DNA from: Streptomyces decoyicus
GTDB lineage: Bacteria > Actinomycetota > Actinomycetes > Streptomycetales > Streptomycetaceae
Assembly: GCF_019880305.1 (NCBI RefSeq)
Contig: NZ_CP082301.1
Span: 4,588,001 to 4,652,000, forward strand
Length of the DNA: 64,000 bases
Reading direction: 5' to 3'
The position numbers were made by a program, and so were the translations under genes. Below the pieces are notes generated by a model. It was given only the letters and a program-made list of their open reading frames with translations, was not told the origin of the DNA and did not search any database. Shown here one piece after another: positions 26,662 to 34,567 of this stretch. Numbering within the stretch: position 1 is the first letter of the stretch; every line of letters starts with the position of its first letter.

Positions 26662-27768
26662 ATGGCGCGTCACGCAGAAGCGCAGGTTCCCCGGAGAAGC
26701 CGCAAGCCGAAGCCGGTCACCACCGCGGTGGTGGTGGCGGCGATGGCGGCCTCGTTGCTCGCCGGCTGCTCGAGCGGGGAGCAGGAGAAGCCCGGGAGCC
26801 CGGGCCCGGCGAAACCGTCGCAGTCGAAGAGCGACGCCCCTTCCGCCCCTCACACCCCCTCTGCCACGCCCTCCGCGGAGCCCGCTGCCTTCTCGCCGTA
26901 CGTGGACACCTTGCTCAAGCCCTCCTACGACCTCCTCAAGGGCGCCGAGGAGACCGGGGTGAAGGAGTACAACCTGGCCTTCGTCTCCCCGGGAGGCGGC
27001 TGCGAACCCAAGTGGGGCGGCAGGCAGGCGCTGGGCGACAACCCGGTGGCGCGGCAGGTGGCCGCGCTGCGCGCCAAGGGCGGCGATGTGCGTATCTCCT
27101 TCGGCGGGCAGAGCGGCAACGAACTGGCCAGGGTCTGCGGCTCGGTGCCCAAGCTGGTGAACGCGTACCGCAAGGTCATCGACGCCTACGACCTGACGAA
27201 GGTCGACTTCGACATCGAGGGCCCTGCCCTGACGGACACCAAGGCCAACAGCCTCCGCGCCCGGGCGATCGCCCGGCTCCAGCAGCAGCGCAAGGATCTG
27301 GACGTCTCCGTCACCCTCCCGGTGCTCCCCTCGGGCCTGAACCGGCACGCCGTCGCGGTGCTGGAGAACGCCAAGAAGAACGGTGCCCGGATCTCCGGCG
27401 TGAACATCATGGCGATGGACTACGGCACCTACTACGACGGCGACATGGGCAAATACGCCATCGCGGCCGCCACCGCCACCCAGAAGCAGGTGAAGGCGGC
27501 GCTGGGCATCCGGAGCGAGGGGCAGGCCTGGAAGACCGTCTCGGTCACGCCGATGATCGGTGTGAACGACGTCAAGGCCGAGGTCTTCAGGCCCGACGAC
27601 GCGGCCGAACTCAAGAGGTTCGCCGAGAAGAAGGGACTCGGCCGGCTCTCGATGTGGTCGGTCACCCGGGACAAGGCCTGCCCCGGAGGCGCGAAACCCA
27701 CGGCGATGGCGACCTGTTCCAGCATCGGTAAGGCGGCGAACGAGTTCGTGCGAGCCTTCACCGGCTGA
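26662..27768 (+). CDS. GH18-like (chitinase-type) lipoprotein
   Basis: 368 residues. Basic start, then hydrophobic AAMAASLLAGC with a lipobox cysteine at about 34, a Ser/Pro/Lys-rich linker (to about 75), and a TIM-barrel glycoside hydrolase 18 domain: NLAFVSPGGGCEPKWGG, VRISFGGQSG (SxGG motif), KVDFDIEGPAL (the DxxDxDxE catalytic motif, Glu as acid), MAMDYGTY (MxYD) and LSMWSVTRDKACPGG. All family residues appear present. These lipid-anchored GH18 proteins act on chitin or related N-acetylglucosamine polymers at the cell surface. Start ATG 26662 has GGAGG at 26647-26651. A strong hairpin follows at 27863-27906. Confidence 0.85.
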   Translation: MARHAEAQVPRRSRKPKPVTTAVVVAAMAASLLAGCSSGEQEKPGSPGPAKPSQSKSDAPSAPHTPSATPSAEPAAFSPYVDTLLKPSYDLLKGAEETGVKEYNLAFVSPGGGCEPKWGGRQALGDNPVARQVAALRAKGGDVRISFGGQSGNELARVCGSVPKLVNAYRKVIDAYDLTKVDFDIEGPALTDTKANSLRARAIARLQQQRKDLDVSVTLPVLPSGLNRHAVAVLENAKKNGARISGVNIMAMDYGTYYDGDMGKYAIAAATATQKQVKAALGIRSEGQAWKTVSVTPMIGVNDVKAEVFRPDDAAELKRFAEKKGLGRLSMWSVTRDKACPGGAKPTAMATCSSIGKAANEFVRAFTG

Positions 27769-27862
27769 GCACGGGCGCCGCCGCCCGGATCCGGGGCCCA
27801 GGGAACTGCAACTGCTCCCTCGCCCGGCGACAACGAGGCTCCGATGTCCGCCGGACGTCCGG

Positions 27863-27906
27863 AACGGTCCCGGCCGCGTGACACACGCCACACGGCCGGG
27901 ACCGTT
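27863..27906 (+). terminator. Terminator of the GH18 lipoprotein gene
   Basis: Perfect 14-bp stem AACGGTCCCGGCCG / CGGCCGGGACCGTT with a 16-nt loop, followed by CTGCTGCTGCTC. Stem strength and position 95 bp after the stop support termination. Confidence 0.7.
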
Positions 27907-28064
27907 CTGCTGCTGCTCAACTCCCTGCCCTGACCGTCGAAGCGATCATGGGGAAGCCGGGGCGGCCGGAGGGTGGGCGCCACGGCCGCGGCCTAGAGGA
28001 ACCGACACGGAAACCGACACGGAAACCGAGGCGGATCCGAGGCGGAACCGAGGCGGACAACGTC

Positions 28065-28096
28065 GAAGGGCCCCACCGCAAGCGGTGGGGCCCTTC
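28065..28096 (-). terminator. Terminator of tRNA-Ser
   Basis: Perfect 15-bp stem GAAGGGCCCCACCGC / GCGGTGGGGCCCTTC with a 2-nt AA apex, 24 bp beyond the tRNA 3' end on the minus strand. Confidence 0.8.
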
Positions 28097-28119
28097 AACG
28101 TATTGCCCGGTGAGAGCAA

Positions 28120-28207
28120 TGGCGGAGGATACGAGATTCGAACTCGTGAGGGGTTGCCCCCAACACGCTTTCCAAGCGTGCGCCCTAGGCCACTAGGCGA
28201 ATCCTCC
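28120..28207 (-). tRNA. tRNA-Ser (GGA)
   Basis: Reverse complement folds as a type II tRNA: acceptor GGAGGAT / ATCCTCC, D arm with TAGTGGCCTAGG, anticodon loop CTTGGAAAG (anticodon GGA, reads UCC/UCU serine codons), a long variable arm and a TTCGAATCTC T-loop. The 3' CCA is encoded (28120-28122). A strong hairpin terminator follows. Confidence 0.95.
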
Positions 28208-28302
28208 GCCGCAAACAATACAAGACGTTGGGGAGTGCTCGCGACCATGATCGCGGGGAGGGGGTGGCGGGGGAGCGAGCGGATCGAGGAGCGGGGTCCG
28301 GG

Positions 28303-28333
28303 TTCGTTTCTTCGGCGGGGAATCCGCTACTGT
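28303..28333 (+). promoter_or_regulatory. Likely promoter of the SRP RNA
   Basis: TACTGT at 28328-28333 is a good -10 about 7 bp before the RNA 5' end; a weak -35 (TTCGTT at 28303-28308, 19-bp spacer) precedes it. Assigned by position. Confidence 0.4.
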
Positions 28334-28336
28334 GGT

Positions 28337-28430
28337 GCGCAGCCCCTCACGTGGCGCTATCTGACTGAACTCCCCCAGGGCCGGAAGGCAGCAAGGGTAG
28401 GTCGGCTCTGGCGGGTGCGTGGGGGGCGCT
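28337..28430 (+). ncRNA. ffs: Signal recognition particle RNA (4.5S type)
   Basis: The conserved apical domain CAGGGCCGGAAGGCAGCAA at 28376-28394 (GGAA tetraloop, asymmetric loop that binds Ffh) identifies the SRP RNA. The flanks GCGCAGCCCCTCACG and CGTGGGGGGCGC pair to close the long hairpin, giving an RNA of about 95 nt. It works with Ffh and FtsY to target nascent membrane proteins. In Streptomyces it lies just upstream of dnaX, as here. Ends are approximate. Confidence 0.92.
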
Positions 28431-28482
28431 TGCGTTTGCGGGGCCCCGCCGGTTGTCAGTGCGGGCCGATATCGTCGTATGC

Positions 28483-31029
28483 GTGTCGTCCCTTGCGCTG
28501 TACCGCCGCTACCGCCCCGAGACCTTCGCCGAGGTCATCGGGCAAGAGCACGTAACCGATCCGCTGCAGCAGGCATTGCGGAACAACCGGGTCAATCACG
28601 CCTATTTGTTCAGCGGGCCGCGAGGTTGCGGCAAGACGACGAGCGCGCGGATCCTGGCGCGCTGCCTCAACTGTGAGGAAGGTCCCACCCCCACGCCCTG
28701 CGGGAAGTGCCAGTCGTGTCTGGACCTGGCCAGGAACGGCCGGGGCTCGATCGATGTGATCGAGATCGACGCGGCGTCGCACGGTGGCGTGGACGACGCC
28801 CGTGACCTGCGGGAGAAGGCGTTCTTCGGGCCGGCCGGCAGCCGCTACAAGATCTACATCATCGACGAGGCGCACATGGTGACCTCGGCGGGCTTCAACG
28901 CCCTGCTCAAGGTCGTCGAGGAGCCGCCGGAGCATCTGAAGTTCATCTTCGCGACGACCGAGCCCGAGAAGGTCATCGGGACGATCCGGTCGCGTACGCA
29001 CCACTACCCGTTCCGGCTGGTGCCGCCGGGGACCCTGCGGGAGTACCTCGCCGAGGTGTGCGGGCGTGAGGACAGCCCGGTCGAGGACGGGGTGCTGCCG
29101 CTGGTGGTGCGCGCCGGGGCCGGGTCGGTGCGTGACTCGATGTCCGTGATGGACCAGCTGCTCGCCGGTGCCGGTGCGGACGGTGTGACGTATGCCATGG
29201 CGACGGCGTTGCTGGGGTACACCGACGGGTCGCTGCTGGATTCGATCGTGGAGGCGTTCGCCGCGGGGGACGGGGCGGCGGCCTTCGAGGTCGTGGACCG
29301 GGTCATCGAGGGCGGCAACGACCCGCGGCGTTTCGTGGCGGACCTGCTGGAACGCCTGCGGGATCTGGTGATCCTGGCGGCCGTGCCGGACGCGGGCGAG
29401 AAGGGGCTGATCGACGCCCCCGCCGATGTGGTGGAGCGGATGACGGCGCAGGCGTCCGTCTTCGGGGCGGCCGAGCTGAGCCGGGCCGCCGACCTGGTCA
29501 ATACGGGCCTGACGGAGATGCGCGGGGCGACCTCGCCGCGGCTGCAACTGGAGCTGATCTGTGCGCGGGTGCTGCTGCCCGCGGCGTACGACGACGAGCG
29601 CTCGGTGCAGGCGCGGCTCGACCGCCTGGAGCGCGGCGCGGGCGCGGCGCTGCTGGGCGGGGCCGGCGGTATGAGCGGCGGCGCGGGTCCCGGGGCAGCC
29701 CCCGGAACCGGGCCGGCGCCCGTGGTGGCGTCCGGTGGCGGGCCCGCGGCGGGCTATGTACCGGGGCCGGAGGCGCATCCGGCGATGCCGGCCGGACCGT
29801 CCGGACCGGCCGCCGCGCGTGCTGCGGTGCGGGGCGCGGTGGGCGGCGGTGCGGGGGCTCCGGCCGCCCCGGCCCAGGCTGCCCCGGCTCCGGCCGCCCC
29901 GGAGGCTCCCGCTCCCGCTGCGCCGACGGCTGGTGCGGAGGCGCCCGGCGCGCCGGTGGCCGGGCCCGGCGGGGAGCAGCAGCGGGGCGACGGCGGAGGC
30001 GCGGAGGCACCCCGGAGCGGTCCCGCGGAGGCACCGGAGGCCGGAGCGCAGGGCGGCGGCCGGGAGGCTGCGGCCGCGCGCCCCGGAGCCTGGCCCGGAA
30101 GCACGGGCCGAGGCCCCGCCGGAGGCGGTAATGCGGGCAGCAACGGCCCCGGCGCCGGGCGGCAGCCCGGCGGCTGGCCCACGGCCGTGGCCCCGGGCCA
30201 GGGCGGACAGGCCCCGCAGAGCGCGCCGCCCGCCGCGCCGCCCGAGCCGGCGCCCGGACCGCCCGCGTCCGCGCCCGTGTCCCCGCAGCCGCAGCCCGGG
30301 GCGGCCCCGGGGGCGGCACAGGGCGCCGCCCAGGTGCGGCAGATGTGGCCGGACATCCTGGATGCGGTGAAGGCCCGCCGTCGTTTCACGTGGATCCTGC
30401 TGAGCCAGAACGCCCAGGTCTCCGGCTTCGACGGCACGACGCTCCAGATCGGCTTCCCCAATGCCGGTGCCCGCGACAGCTTCGCCAACGGCGGAAGCGA
30501 GGACGTCCTCAAGGACGTGCTGGCCGAGCGGTTCCAGGTGCAGTGGCGGGTCGAGGCGATCGTCGATCCGTCGGGCGGCGCCAATCCGCCGGCCGGTGGC
30601 GCTCCCCGTAGCGGCGGTGGCGGCTTCGGCGGTGGAGGAGGCGGCTTCGGCGGCGGCGCGCCCGCCGCGCCGCCGCAGAGCGGTCCGCAGTCCCCGCCGC
30701 CGCAGGGCGGCCCCTCGGCGCCCCCGTCGTCCGGTAGCCAGTACGGGCAGGGCGGCGCCGGAGCGGGCGGCGGCAGTGGCAGCGCCGGCGGCAGCCAGGG
30801 CGCCCGGATGGCGCGGGAGGCCGTCTCCTCGTCGGCGTCCGCGGGCGGTGGCCAGGGCGGCCCCGCGGCGGAGGCCTCTTACACGCCGCCGGAGCCCCCG
30901 CCGACGTCGATCGAATACGACATGCCGGCCGAGGACGACCCCGATCTCGTCGACTCCGCGCTCAGCGGGCATGACCTGATCGTGCGTGAACTCGGCGCGA
31001 CGGTGGTGGAGGAGTTCAACAACGAGTAG
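28483..31029 (+). CDS. dnaX: DNA polymerase III subunits gamma/tau
   Basis: 848 residues. AAA+ clamp-loader motor: Walker A GPRGCGKT at about 38-45, zinc-binding cysteines in CLNCEEGPTPTPCGKCQSC, Walker B IYIIDEAHM, sensor 1 ATTEPEKV, SRC-like motif TIRSRTHHYPFR (arginine finger). Lid and collar domains follow to about 370. The remaining part is mostly Ala/Gly/Pro-rich (about 390-610 and 700-800) with a conserved island (RQMWPDILDAVKARRRFTWILLSQNAQV, tau domain V-like) between. It loads the sliding clamp and couples polymerase with helicase. Start GTG 28483 (VSSLALYRRYRPE), where family homology begins; the frame is open ten codons further upstream. First protein gene after the SRP RNA. Confidence 0.96.
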   Translation: MSSLALYRRYRPETFAEVIGQEHVTDPLQQALRNNRVNHAYLFSGPRGCGKTTSARILARCLNCEEGPTPTPCGKCQSCLDLARNGRGSIDVIEIDAASHGGVDDARDLREKAFFGPAGSRYKIYIIDEAHMVTSAGFNALLKVVEEPPEHLKFIFATTEPEKVIGTIRSRTHHYPFRLVPPGTLREYLAEVCGREDSPVEDGVLPLVVRAGAGSVRDSMSVMDQLLAGAGADGVTYAMATALLGYTDGSLLDSIVEAFAAGDGAAAFEVVDRVIEGGNDPRRFVADLLERLRDLVILAAVPDAGEKGLIDAPADVVERMTAQASVFGAAELSRAADLVNTGLTEMRGATSPRLQLELICARVLLPAAYDDERSVQARLDRLERGAGAALLGGAGGMSGGAGPGAAPGTGPAPVVASGGGPAAGYVPGPEAHPAMPAGPSGPAAARAAVRGAVGGGAGAPAAPAQAAPAPAAPEAPAPAAPTAGAEAPGAPVAGPGGEQQRGDGGGAEAPRSGPAEAPEAGAQGGGREAAAARPGAWPGSTGRGPAGGGNAGSNGPGAGRQPGGWPTAVAPGQGGQAPQSAPPAAPPEPAPGPPASAPVSPQPQPGAAPGAAQGAAQVRQMWPDILDAVKARRRFTWILLSQNAQVSGFDGTTLQIGFPNAGARDSFANGGSEDVLKDVLAERFQVQWRVEAIVDPSGGANPPAGGAPRSGGGGFGGGGGGFGGGAPAAPPQSGPQSPPPQGGPSAPPSSGSQYGQGGAGAGGGSGSAGGSQGARMAREAVSSSASAGGGQGGPAAEASYTPPEPPPTSIEYDMPAEDDPDLVDSALSGHDLIVRELGATVVEEFNNE

Positions 31030-31217
31030 CCGGCGCACACCACCGCGTGGGCAGCGCGCGACGCGGCCGGACAGGGGGCGGAGAGCCGGTGGGCCCCGTA
31101 AGCGGGCGTACACCAGGCGTACACCCGTGCTCCTCCCTACGGCGTAGGGCGCGGGGCACGTGAAACACGTAGGCTCGGGCTACCGCACAAACGTTGTCGT
31201 ATGGCAGGAGTCACGTC

Positions 31218-31568
31218 GTGATCCCCGGTGGTCAGCCCAATATGCAGCAGCTGCTTCAGCAGGCCCAGAAGATGCAGCAGGACCTCGCGGCCGCCCAGCA
31301 GGAGCTGGCGGAGACACCCGTCGAGGGTTCTGCGGGCGGCGGTCTGGTCAAGGCGACGGTGACCGGCTCCGGTGAGCTCCAGGGCCTGGTCATCGACCCC
31401 AAGGCGGTCGACACCGACTCCGCCGAGGAGACGGCCGAGACGATCGCCGACCTCGTGCTGGCGGCGGTCCGGGACGCCAACGCCAGCGCCCAGCAGTTGC
31501 AGCAGCAGAAGCTCGGTCCGCTCGCCCAGGGTCTGGGCGGTGGCGGAATCCCGGGTCTCCCCTTCTGA
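31218..31568 (+). CDS. YbaB/EbfC family nucleoid-associated protein
   Basis: 116 residues from GTG 31218, with AGGAG at 31206-31210. The YbaB core is clear: MQQLLQQAQKMQQDLAAAQQ, then VEGSAGGGLVKATVTGSGEL and a GLVIDPKAVD strand. The N-terminal helix and C-terminal helix are Gln/Ala-rich coiled segments that dimerise; the protein binds DNA non-specifically. Encoded between dnaX and recR in nearly all bacteria, and linked to recombination repair. Likely transcribed with recR (52-bp gap). Confidence 0.93.
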   Translation: MIPGGQPNMQQLLQQAQKMQQDLAAAQQELAETPVEGSAGGGLVKATVTGSGELQGLVIDPKAVDTDSAEETAETIADLVLAAVRDANASAQQLQQQKLGPLAQGLGGGGIPGLPF

Positions 31569-31619
31569 GGAGTAGCCAACTAGCGTACGCAGCACGGCAG
31601 AAGAGAAAGAAGACGTTCC

Positions 31620-32219
31620 GTGTATGAAGGCGTGGTCCAGGACCTGATCGACGAGTTGGGCAGGCTGCCCGGCGTCGGTCCCAAGAGCGCGCAGCGGATC
31701 GCCTTCCACATTCTTCAAGCCGAGCCGACCGATGTCCGCCGGCTCGCGAACGCGCTGATGGAGGTCAAGGCGAAGGTCCGGTTCTGCGGCACCTGCGGCA
31801 ATGTGGCGCAGGAGGAGCAGTGCCGGGTCTGCCTCGACCCGAGGCGCGATCCGGCGGTCATCTGCGTCGTGGAGGAGCCCAAGGACGTCGTGGCGATCGA
31901 GCGGACGCGCGAGTTCCGCGGCCGCTACCACGTCCTCGGTGGGGCGATCAGCCCGATCGAGGGGGTGGGCCCCGACGACCTGCGGATCAGGGAACTGCTG
32001 GCCAGGCTCGCGGACGGCACCGTCACCGAGCTGATTCTGGCCACCGACCCGAATCTGGAGGGCGAGGCCACGGCCACGTATCTGGCCCGCATGATCAAGC
32101 CCATGGGCCTGAGAGTGACACGGCTGGCGAGCGGACTGCCGGTCGGTGGTGATCTGGAGTACGCGGACGAGGTCACGCTCGGGCGGGCCTTCGAAGGGAG
32201 GAGACTTCTCGATGTCTGA
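31620..32219 (+). CDS. recR: Recombination protein RecR
   Basis: 199 residues from GTG 31620, normal family length. Helix-hairpin-helix GRLPGVGPKSAQRIAFH, a C4 zinc finger (C56, C59, C68, C71: CGTCGN...CRVC), Toprim domain with VVEEPKDVVAIE and ATDPNLEGEATA, and the C-terminal Walker-B-like GLPVGGDLEYADEVTL. With RecO/RecF it loads RecA on gapped DNA. It overlaps the following DUF5063 gene by eight bases. Confidence 0.97.
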   Translation: MYEGVVQDLIDELGRLPGVGPKSAQRIAFHILQAEPTDVRRLANALMEVKAKVRFCGTCGNVAQEEQCRVCLDPRRDPAVICVVEEPKDVVAIERTREFRGRYHVLGGAISPIEGVGPDDLRIRELLARLADGTVTELILATDPNLEGEATATYLARMIKPMGLRVTRLASGLPVGGDLEYADEVTLGRAFEGRRLLDV

Positions 32220-32874
32220 TGCCACGCTGCACAACGCGACACAGGACCCGGACGACTTCGCCGTATCGATCTCCGACTCGGTCGAGAGTTTCATCGTCGC
32301 GGTGACGGAGGTCGCCAAGGGCGACGAGCCGGACAGCGCGGTCCCCTTCCTGCTGCTGGAGATCTCCCAGCTGCTGCTCACCGGCGGCCGTCTGGGCGCC
32401 CACGAGGACTTCGTCCCCGACGAGCGCTACGAGCCGGACACCGGCCCGGAGCCGGACGTCGACGAGCTGCGCGAGCGCTTCGCGACCCTGCTCGACCCGG
32501 TGGACGTCTACTCCGAGGTCTTCGACCCGTATGTGCCGCGCAGCGAGCCGGTCGCCAGCCGGATCTCCGACGACCTGGCCGACATCATCACCGATCTGCG
32601 GCACGGCCTCGCGCACTACCGGGCGGGCCGGATCAGCGAGGCCCTGTGGTGGTGGCAGTTCTCCTACCTGTCCAACTGGGGACCGACCGCCTCGGCCGCG
32701 CTGCGTGCGCTCCAGTCGCTGGTCGCCCACGTACGCCTCGACCAGCCGCTGGTCGAGCTGGACGGCCTGGACACCGACAGTGACGTCACCGGCGACGAGG
32801 AGCGGCTCGCCGAGGAGGCCGGGAAGGTCATGGCGGCGGAGATCGCCGGGCCGCTGGGGCTGCGGGGGGTGTGA
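32212..32874 (+). CDS. DUF5063 family protein
   Basis: 220 residues from ATG 32212, whose ribosome binding site GGAGGAG lies inside recR. The protein is acidic and helical: DFAVSISDSVESFIVAVTEVA, AVPFLLLEISQLLLTGGRL, DDLADIITDLRHGLAHYRAGRISEALWWWQ. No enzymatic motif is visible. DUF5063 proteins follow recR throughout the Actinomycetes and are of unknown function; the constant link suggests a role around recombination or cell-envelope/DNA coordination, but this is inference. Cytosolic, no signal peptide. Confidence 0.85.
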   Translation: MSDATLHNATQDPDDFAVSISDSVESFIVAVTEVAKGDEPDSAVPFLLLEISQLLLTGGRLGAHEDFVPDERYEPDTGPEPDVDELRERFATLLDPVDVYSEVFDPYVPRSEPVASRISDDLADIITDLRHGLAHYRAGRISEALWWWQFSYLSNWGPTASAALRALQSLVAHVRLDQPLVELDGLDTDSDVTGDEERLAEEAGKVMAAEIAGPLGLRGV

Positions 32875-33295
32875 GCCGGGGGAGGGGCCGCCGGGGTGCC
32901 TGTCCGGCCCCCAGCCGCCCGCTGACGGGCGTCAGACCGGCTCCCGCGCCGTTGCCCGCGCTCTGTGCGGCGCGCCCCGTGCCATCCGCCCCGTGCGCCT
33001 CTCGCCGCGCCCGGACCTTGTGACCTGGGTTACGTTTTCGTGTGTACCGGCCAGAAGCGGGCATGTGCTCGCCGGGCAGGCGCAACGGTGCGCCTTGTGG
33101 AGCCGCCTCGGGACGTGAAACTCACGGGACAGGTGATCACGGTGAGAACCAGTGATCAACCAGTGAGTCTCAGGTCTCACGATGTGGTATCAGCAGGGCG
33201 GACTCCGCTTGCTCGTTAGACTGAGCCGACCGCAGTACCCCCATTTCCGGGGGTCCGGGAGGAAACTCCCGAAGAGACAGTTGCGAGGAGCGCAC
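32875..33295. other. Spacer and regulatory region before aspartokinase
   Basis: 421 bp with no supported gene. The last 200 bp are less GC-rich and hold several GTGA/TCAC motifs between 33114 and 33180 (GTGATCAC, GTGATCA, and a GTGAG/CTCAC dyad at 33162-33179) and a good -10 TAGACT at 33217-33222 that could start the ask-asd transcript; a -35 is not obvious. The repeated GTGATCA dyads could bind a regulator. Confidence 0.4.
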
Positions 33296-34567
33296 GTGGG
33301 CCTTGTCGTGCAGAAGTACGGCGGCTCATCCGTTGCGGATGCCGAGGGCATCAAGCGCGTTGCCAAGCGAGTCGTCGAAGCCAAGAAGAACGGCAACCAG
33401 GTTGTCGTAGTGGTTTCGGCGATGGGCGACACGACGGACGAGCTGATCGATCTCGCGCAGGAAGTGTCCCCGATTCCGTCGGGGCGCGAGTTCGACATGC
33501 TGCTGACCGCCGGAGAGCGGATCTCCATGGCCCTGCTGGCGATGGCGATCAAAAACCTCGGCCATGAGGCGCAGTCCTTCACGGGCAGCCAGGCCGGCGT
33601 CATCACCGATTCCGTGCACAACAAGGCACGGATCATCGACGTCACGCCGGGCCGCATCAAGACGTCCGTCGACGAGGGCAACATCGCCATCGTCGCCGGG
33701 TTCCAGGGTGTGTCCCAGGACAAGAAGGACATCACGACGCTGGGGCGCGGTGGGTCGGACACGACCGCCGTCGCGCTGGCGGCCGCCCTGGACGCCGATG
33801 TCTGTGAGATCTACACCGATGTGGACGGTGTCTTCACCGCCGACCCCCGGGTCGTGAAGAAGGCCCGGAAGATCGACTGGATCTCCTTCGAGGACATGCT
33901 GGAGCTGGCCAGCTCCGGATCCAAGGTGCTGCTGCACCGTTGCGTCGAGTACGCACGCCGATACAACATCCCGATCCACGTCCGCTCCTCGTTCTCGGGG
34001 CTGAAGGGCACATGGGTCAGCAACGAACCGCAAGGGGACCAGCCGATGGAGCAGGCAATCATCTCGGGCGTCGCACATGACACCTCCGAGGCGAAGGTCA
34101 CGGTCGTCGGAGTCCCGGACAAGCCGGGCGAGGCCGCGCGCATCTTCCGTGCGATCGCGGACTCCGAGGTCAACATCGACATGGTCGTGCAGAACGTGTC
34201 CGCCGCGTCGACCGGTCTGACCGACATCTCCTTCACGCTGCCCAAGGCCGAGGGCCGCAAGGCCGTCGCGGCCCTGGAGAAGACCCGTGCGGCGGTGGGC
34301 TTCGACTCGCTGCGCTACGACGACCAGATCGCCAAGATCTCGCTGGTCGGCGCGGGCATGAAGACCAACCCGGGCGTCACGGCGACGTTCTTCGAGGCGC
34401 TGTCGAACGCGGGCGTGAACATCGAGCTCATCTCGACCTCCGAGATCCGCATCTCGGTCGTCACCCGTGCCGATGACGTCAACGAGGCCGTTCGCGCCGT
34501 GCACACCGCCTTCGGTCTCGACACCGACAGTGACGAGGCCGTGGTCTATGGCGGCACCGGCCGATGA
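33296..34567 (+). CDS. lysC: Aspartate kinase (alpha subunit, with internal beta start)
   Basis: 423 residues from GTG 33296 with GAGGAG at 33285-33290. Catalytic domain about 1-245: substrate motif VQKYGGSSVAD, DTTDELIDLA, GRGGSDTTAVALAA and TDVDGVFTADPR. Two ACT domains (about 262-340 and 345-415: VVGVPDKPGEAARIFRAIADSEVNIDM; GAGMKTNPGVTATFFEALSNAGVNIE) give feedback control, typically by lysine plus threonine. Phosphorylates aspartate, opening the lysine, methionine, threonine, isoleucine and diaminopimelate pathway. In Actinobacteria such as Corynebacterium the same gene also makes a beta subunit from an internal start; ATG 34046 fits. It overlaps asd by four bases. Confidence 0.97.
   Translation: MGLVVQKYGGSSVADAEGIKRVAKRVVEAKKNGNQVVVVVSAMGDTTDELIDLAQEVSPIPSGREFDMLLTAGERISMALLAMAIKNLGHEAQSFTGSQAGVITDSVHNKARIIDVTPGRIKTSVDEGNIAIVAGFQGVSQDKKDITTLGRGGSDTTAVALAAALDADVCEIYTDVDGVFTADPRVVKKARKIDWISFEDMLELASSGSKVLLHRCVEYARRYNIPIHVRSSFSGLKGTWVSNEPQGDQPMEQAIISGVAHDTSEAKVTVVGVPDKPGEAARIFRAIADSEVNIDMVVQNVSAASTGLTDISFTLPKAEGRKAVAALEKTRAAVGFDSLRYDDQIAKISLVGAGMKTNPGVTATFFEALSNAGVNIELISTSEIRISVVTRADDVNEAVRAVHTAFGLDTDSDEAVVYGGTGR
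34046..34567 (+). CDS. lysC: Aspartate kinase beta (regulatory) subunit, internal start
   Basis: In-frame ATG 34046 (MEQAIISGVAHDTSEAK) is preceded by AAGGGG at 34032-34037 at a spacing of eight bases, and lies exactly at the border between the kinase and ACT domains. It would produce a 173-residue ACT-ACT protein like the beta subunit of alpha2beta2 aspartokinases known from Bacillus and Corynebacterium. Inferred from position and ribosome binding site. Confidence 0.6.
   Translation: MEQAIISGVAHDTSEAKVTVVGVPDKPGEAARIFRAIADSEVNIDMVVQNVSAASTGLTDISFTLPKAEGRKAVAALEKTRAAVGFDSLRYDDQIAKISLVGAGMKTNPGVTATFFEALSNAGVNIELISTSEIRISVVTRADDVNEAVRAVHTAFGLDTDSDEAVVYGGTGR

Larger units (their letters stand above)
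27769..28119. other. Spacer with back-to-back terminators and short repeats
   Basis: 351 bp between the GH18 gene and the convergent tRNA-Ser. It holds the plus-strand hairpin 27863-27906, a run of degenerate 11-12 bp repeats at about 28002-28057 (ACCGACACGGA twice, then CCGAGGCGGA three times), and the tRNA terminator hairpin 28065-28096. No gene is supported. Confidence 0.6.
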
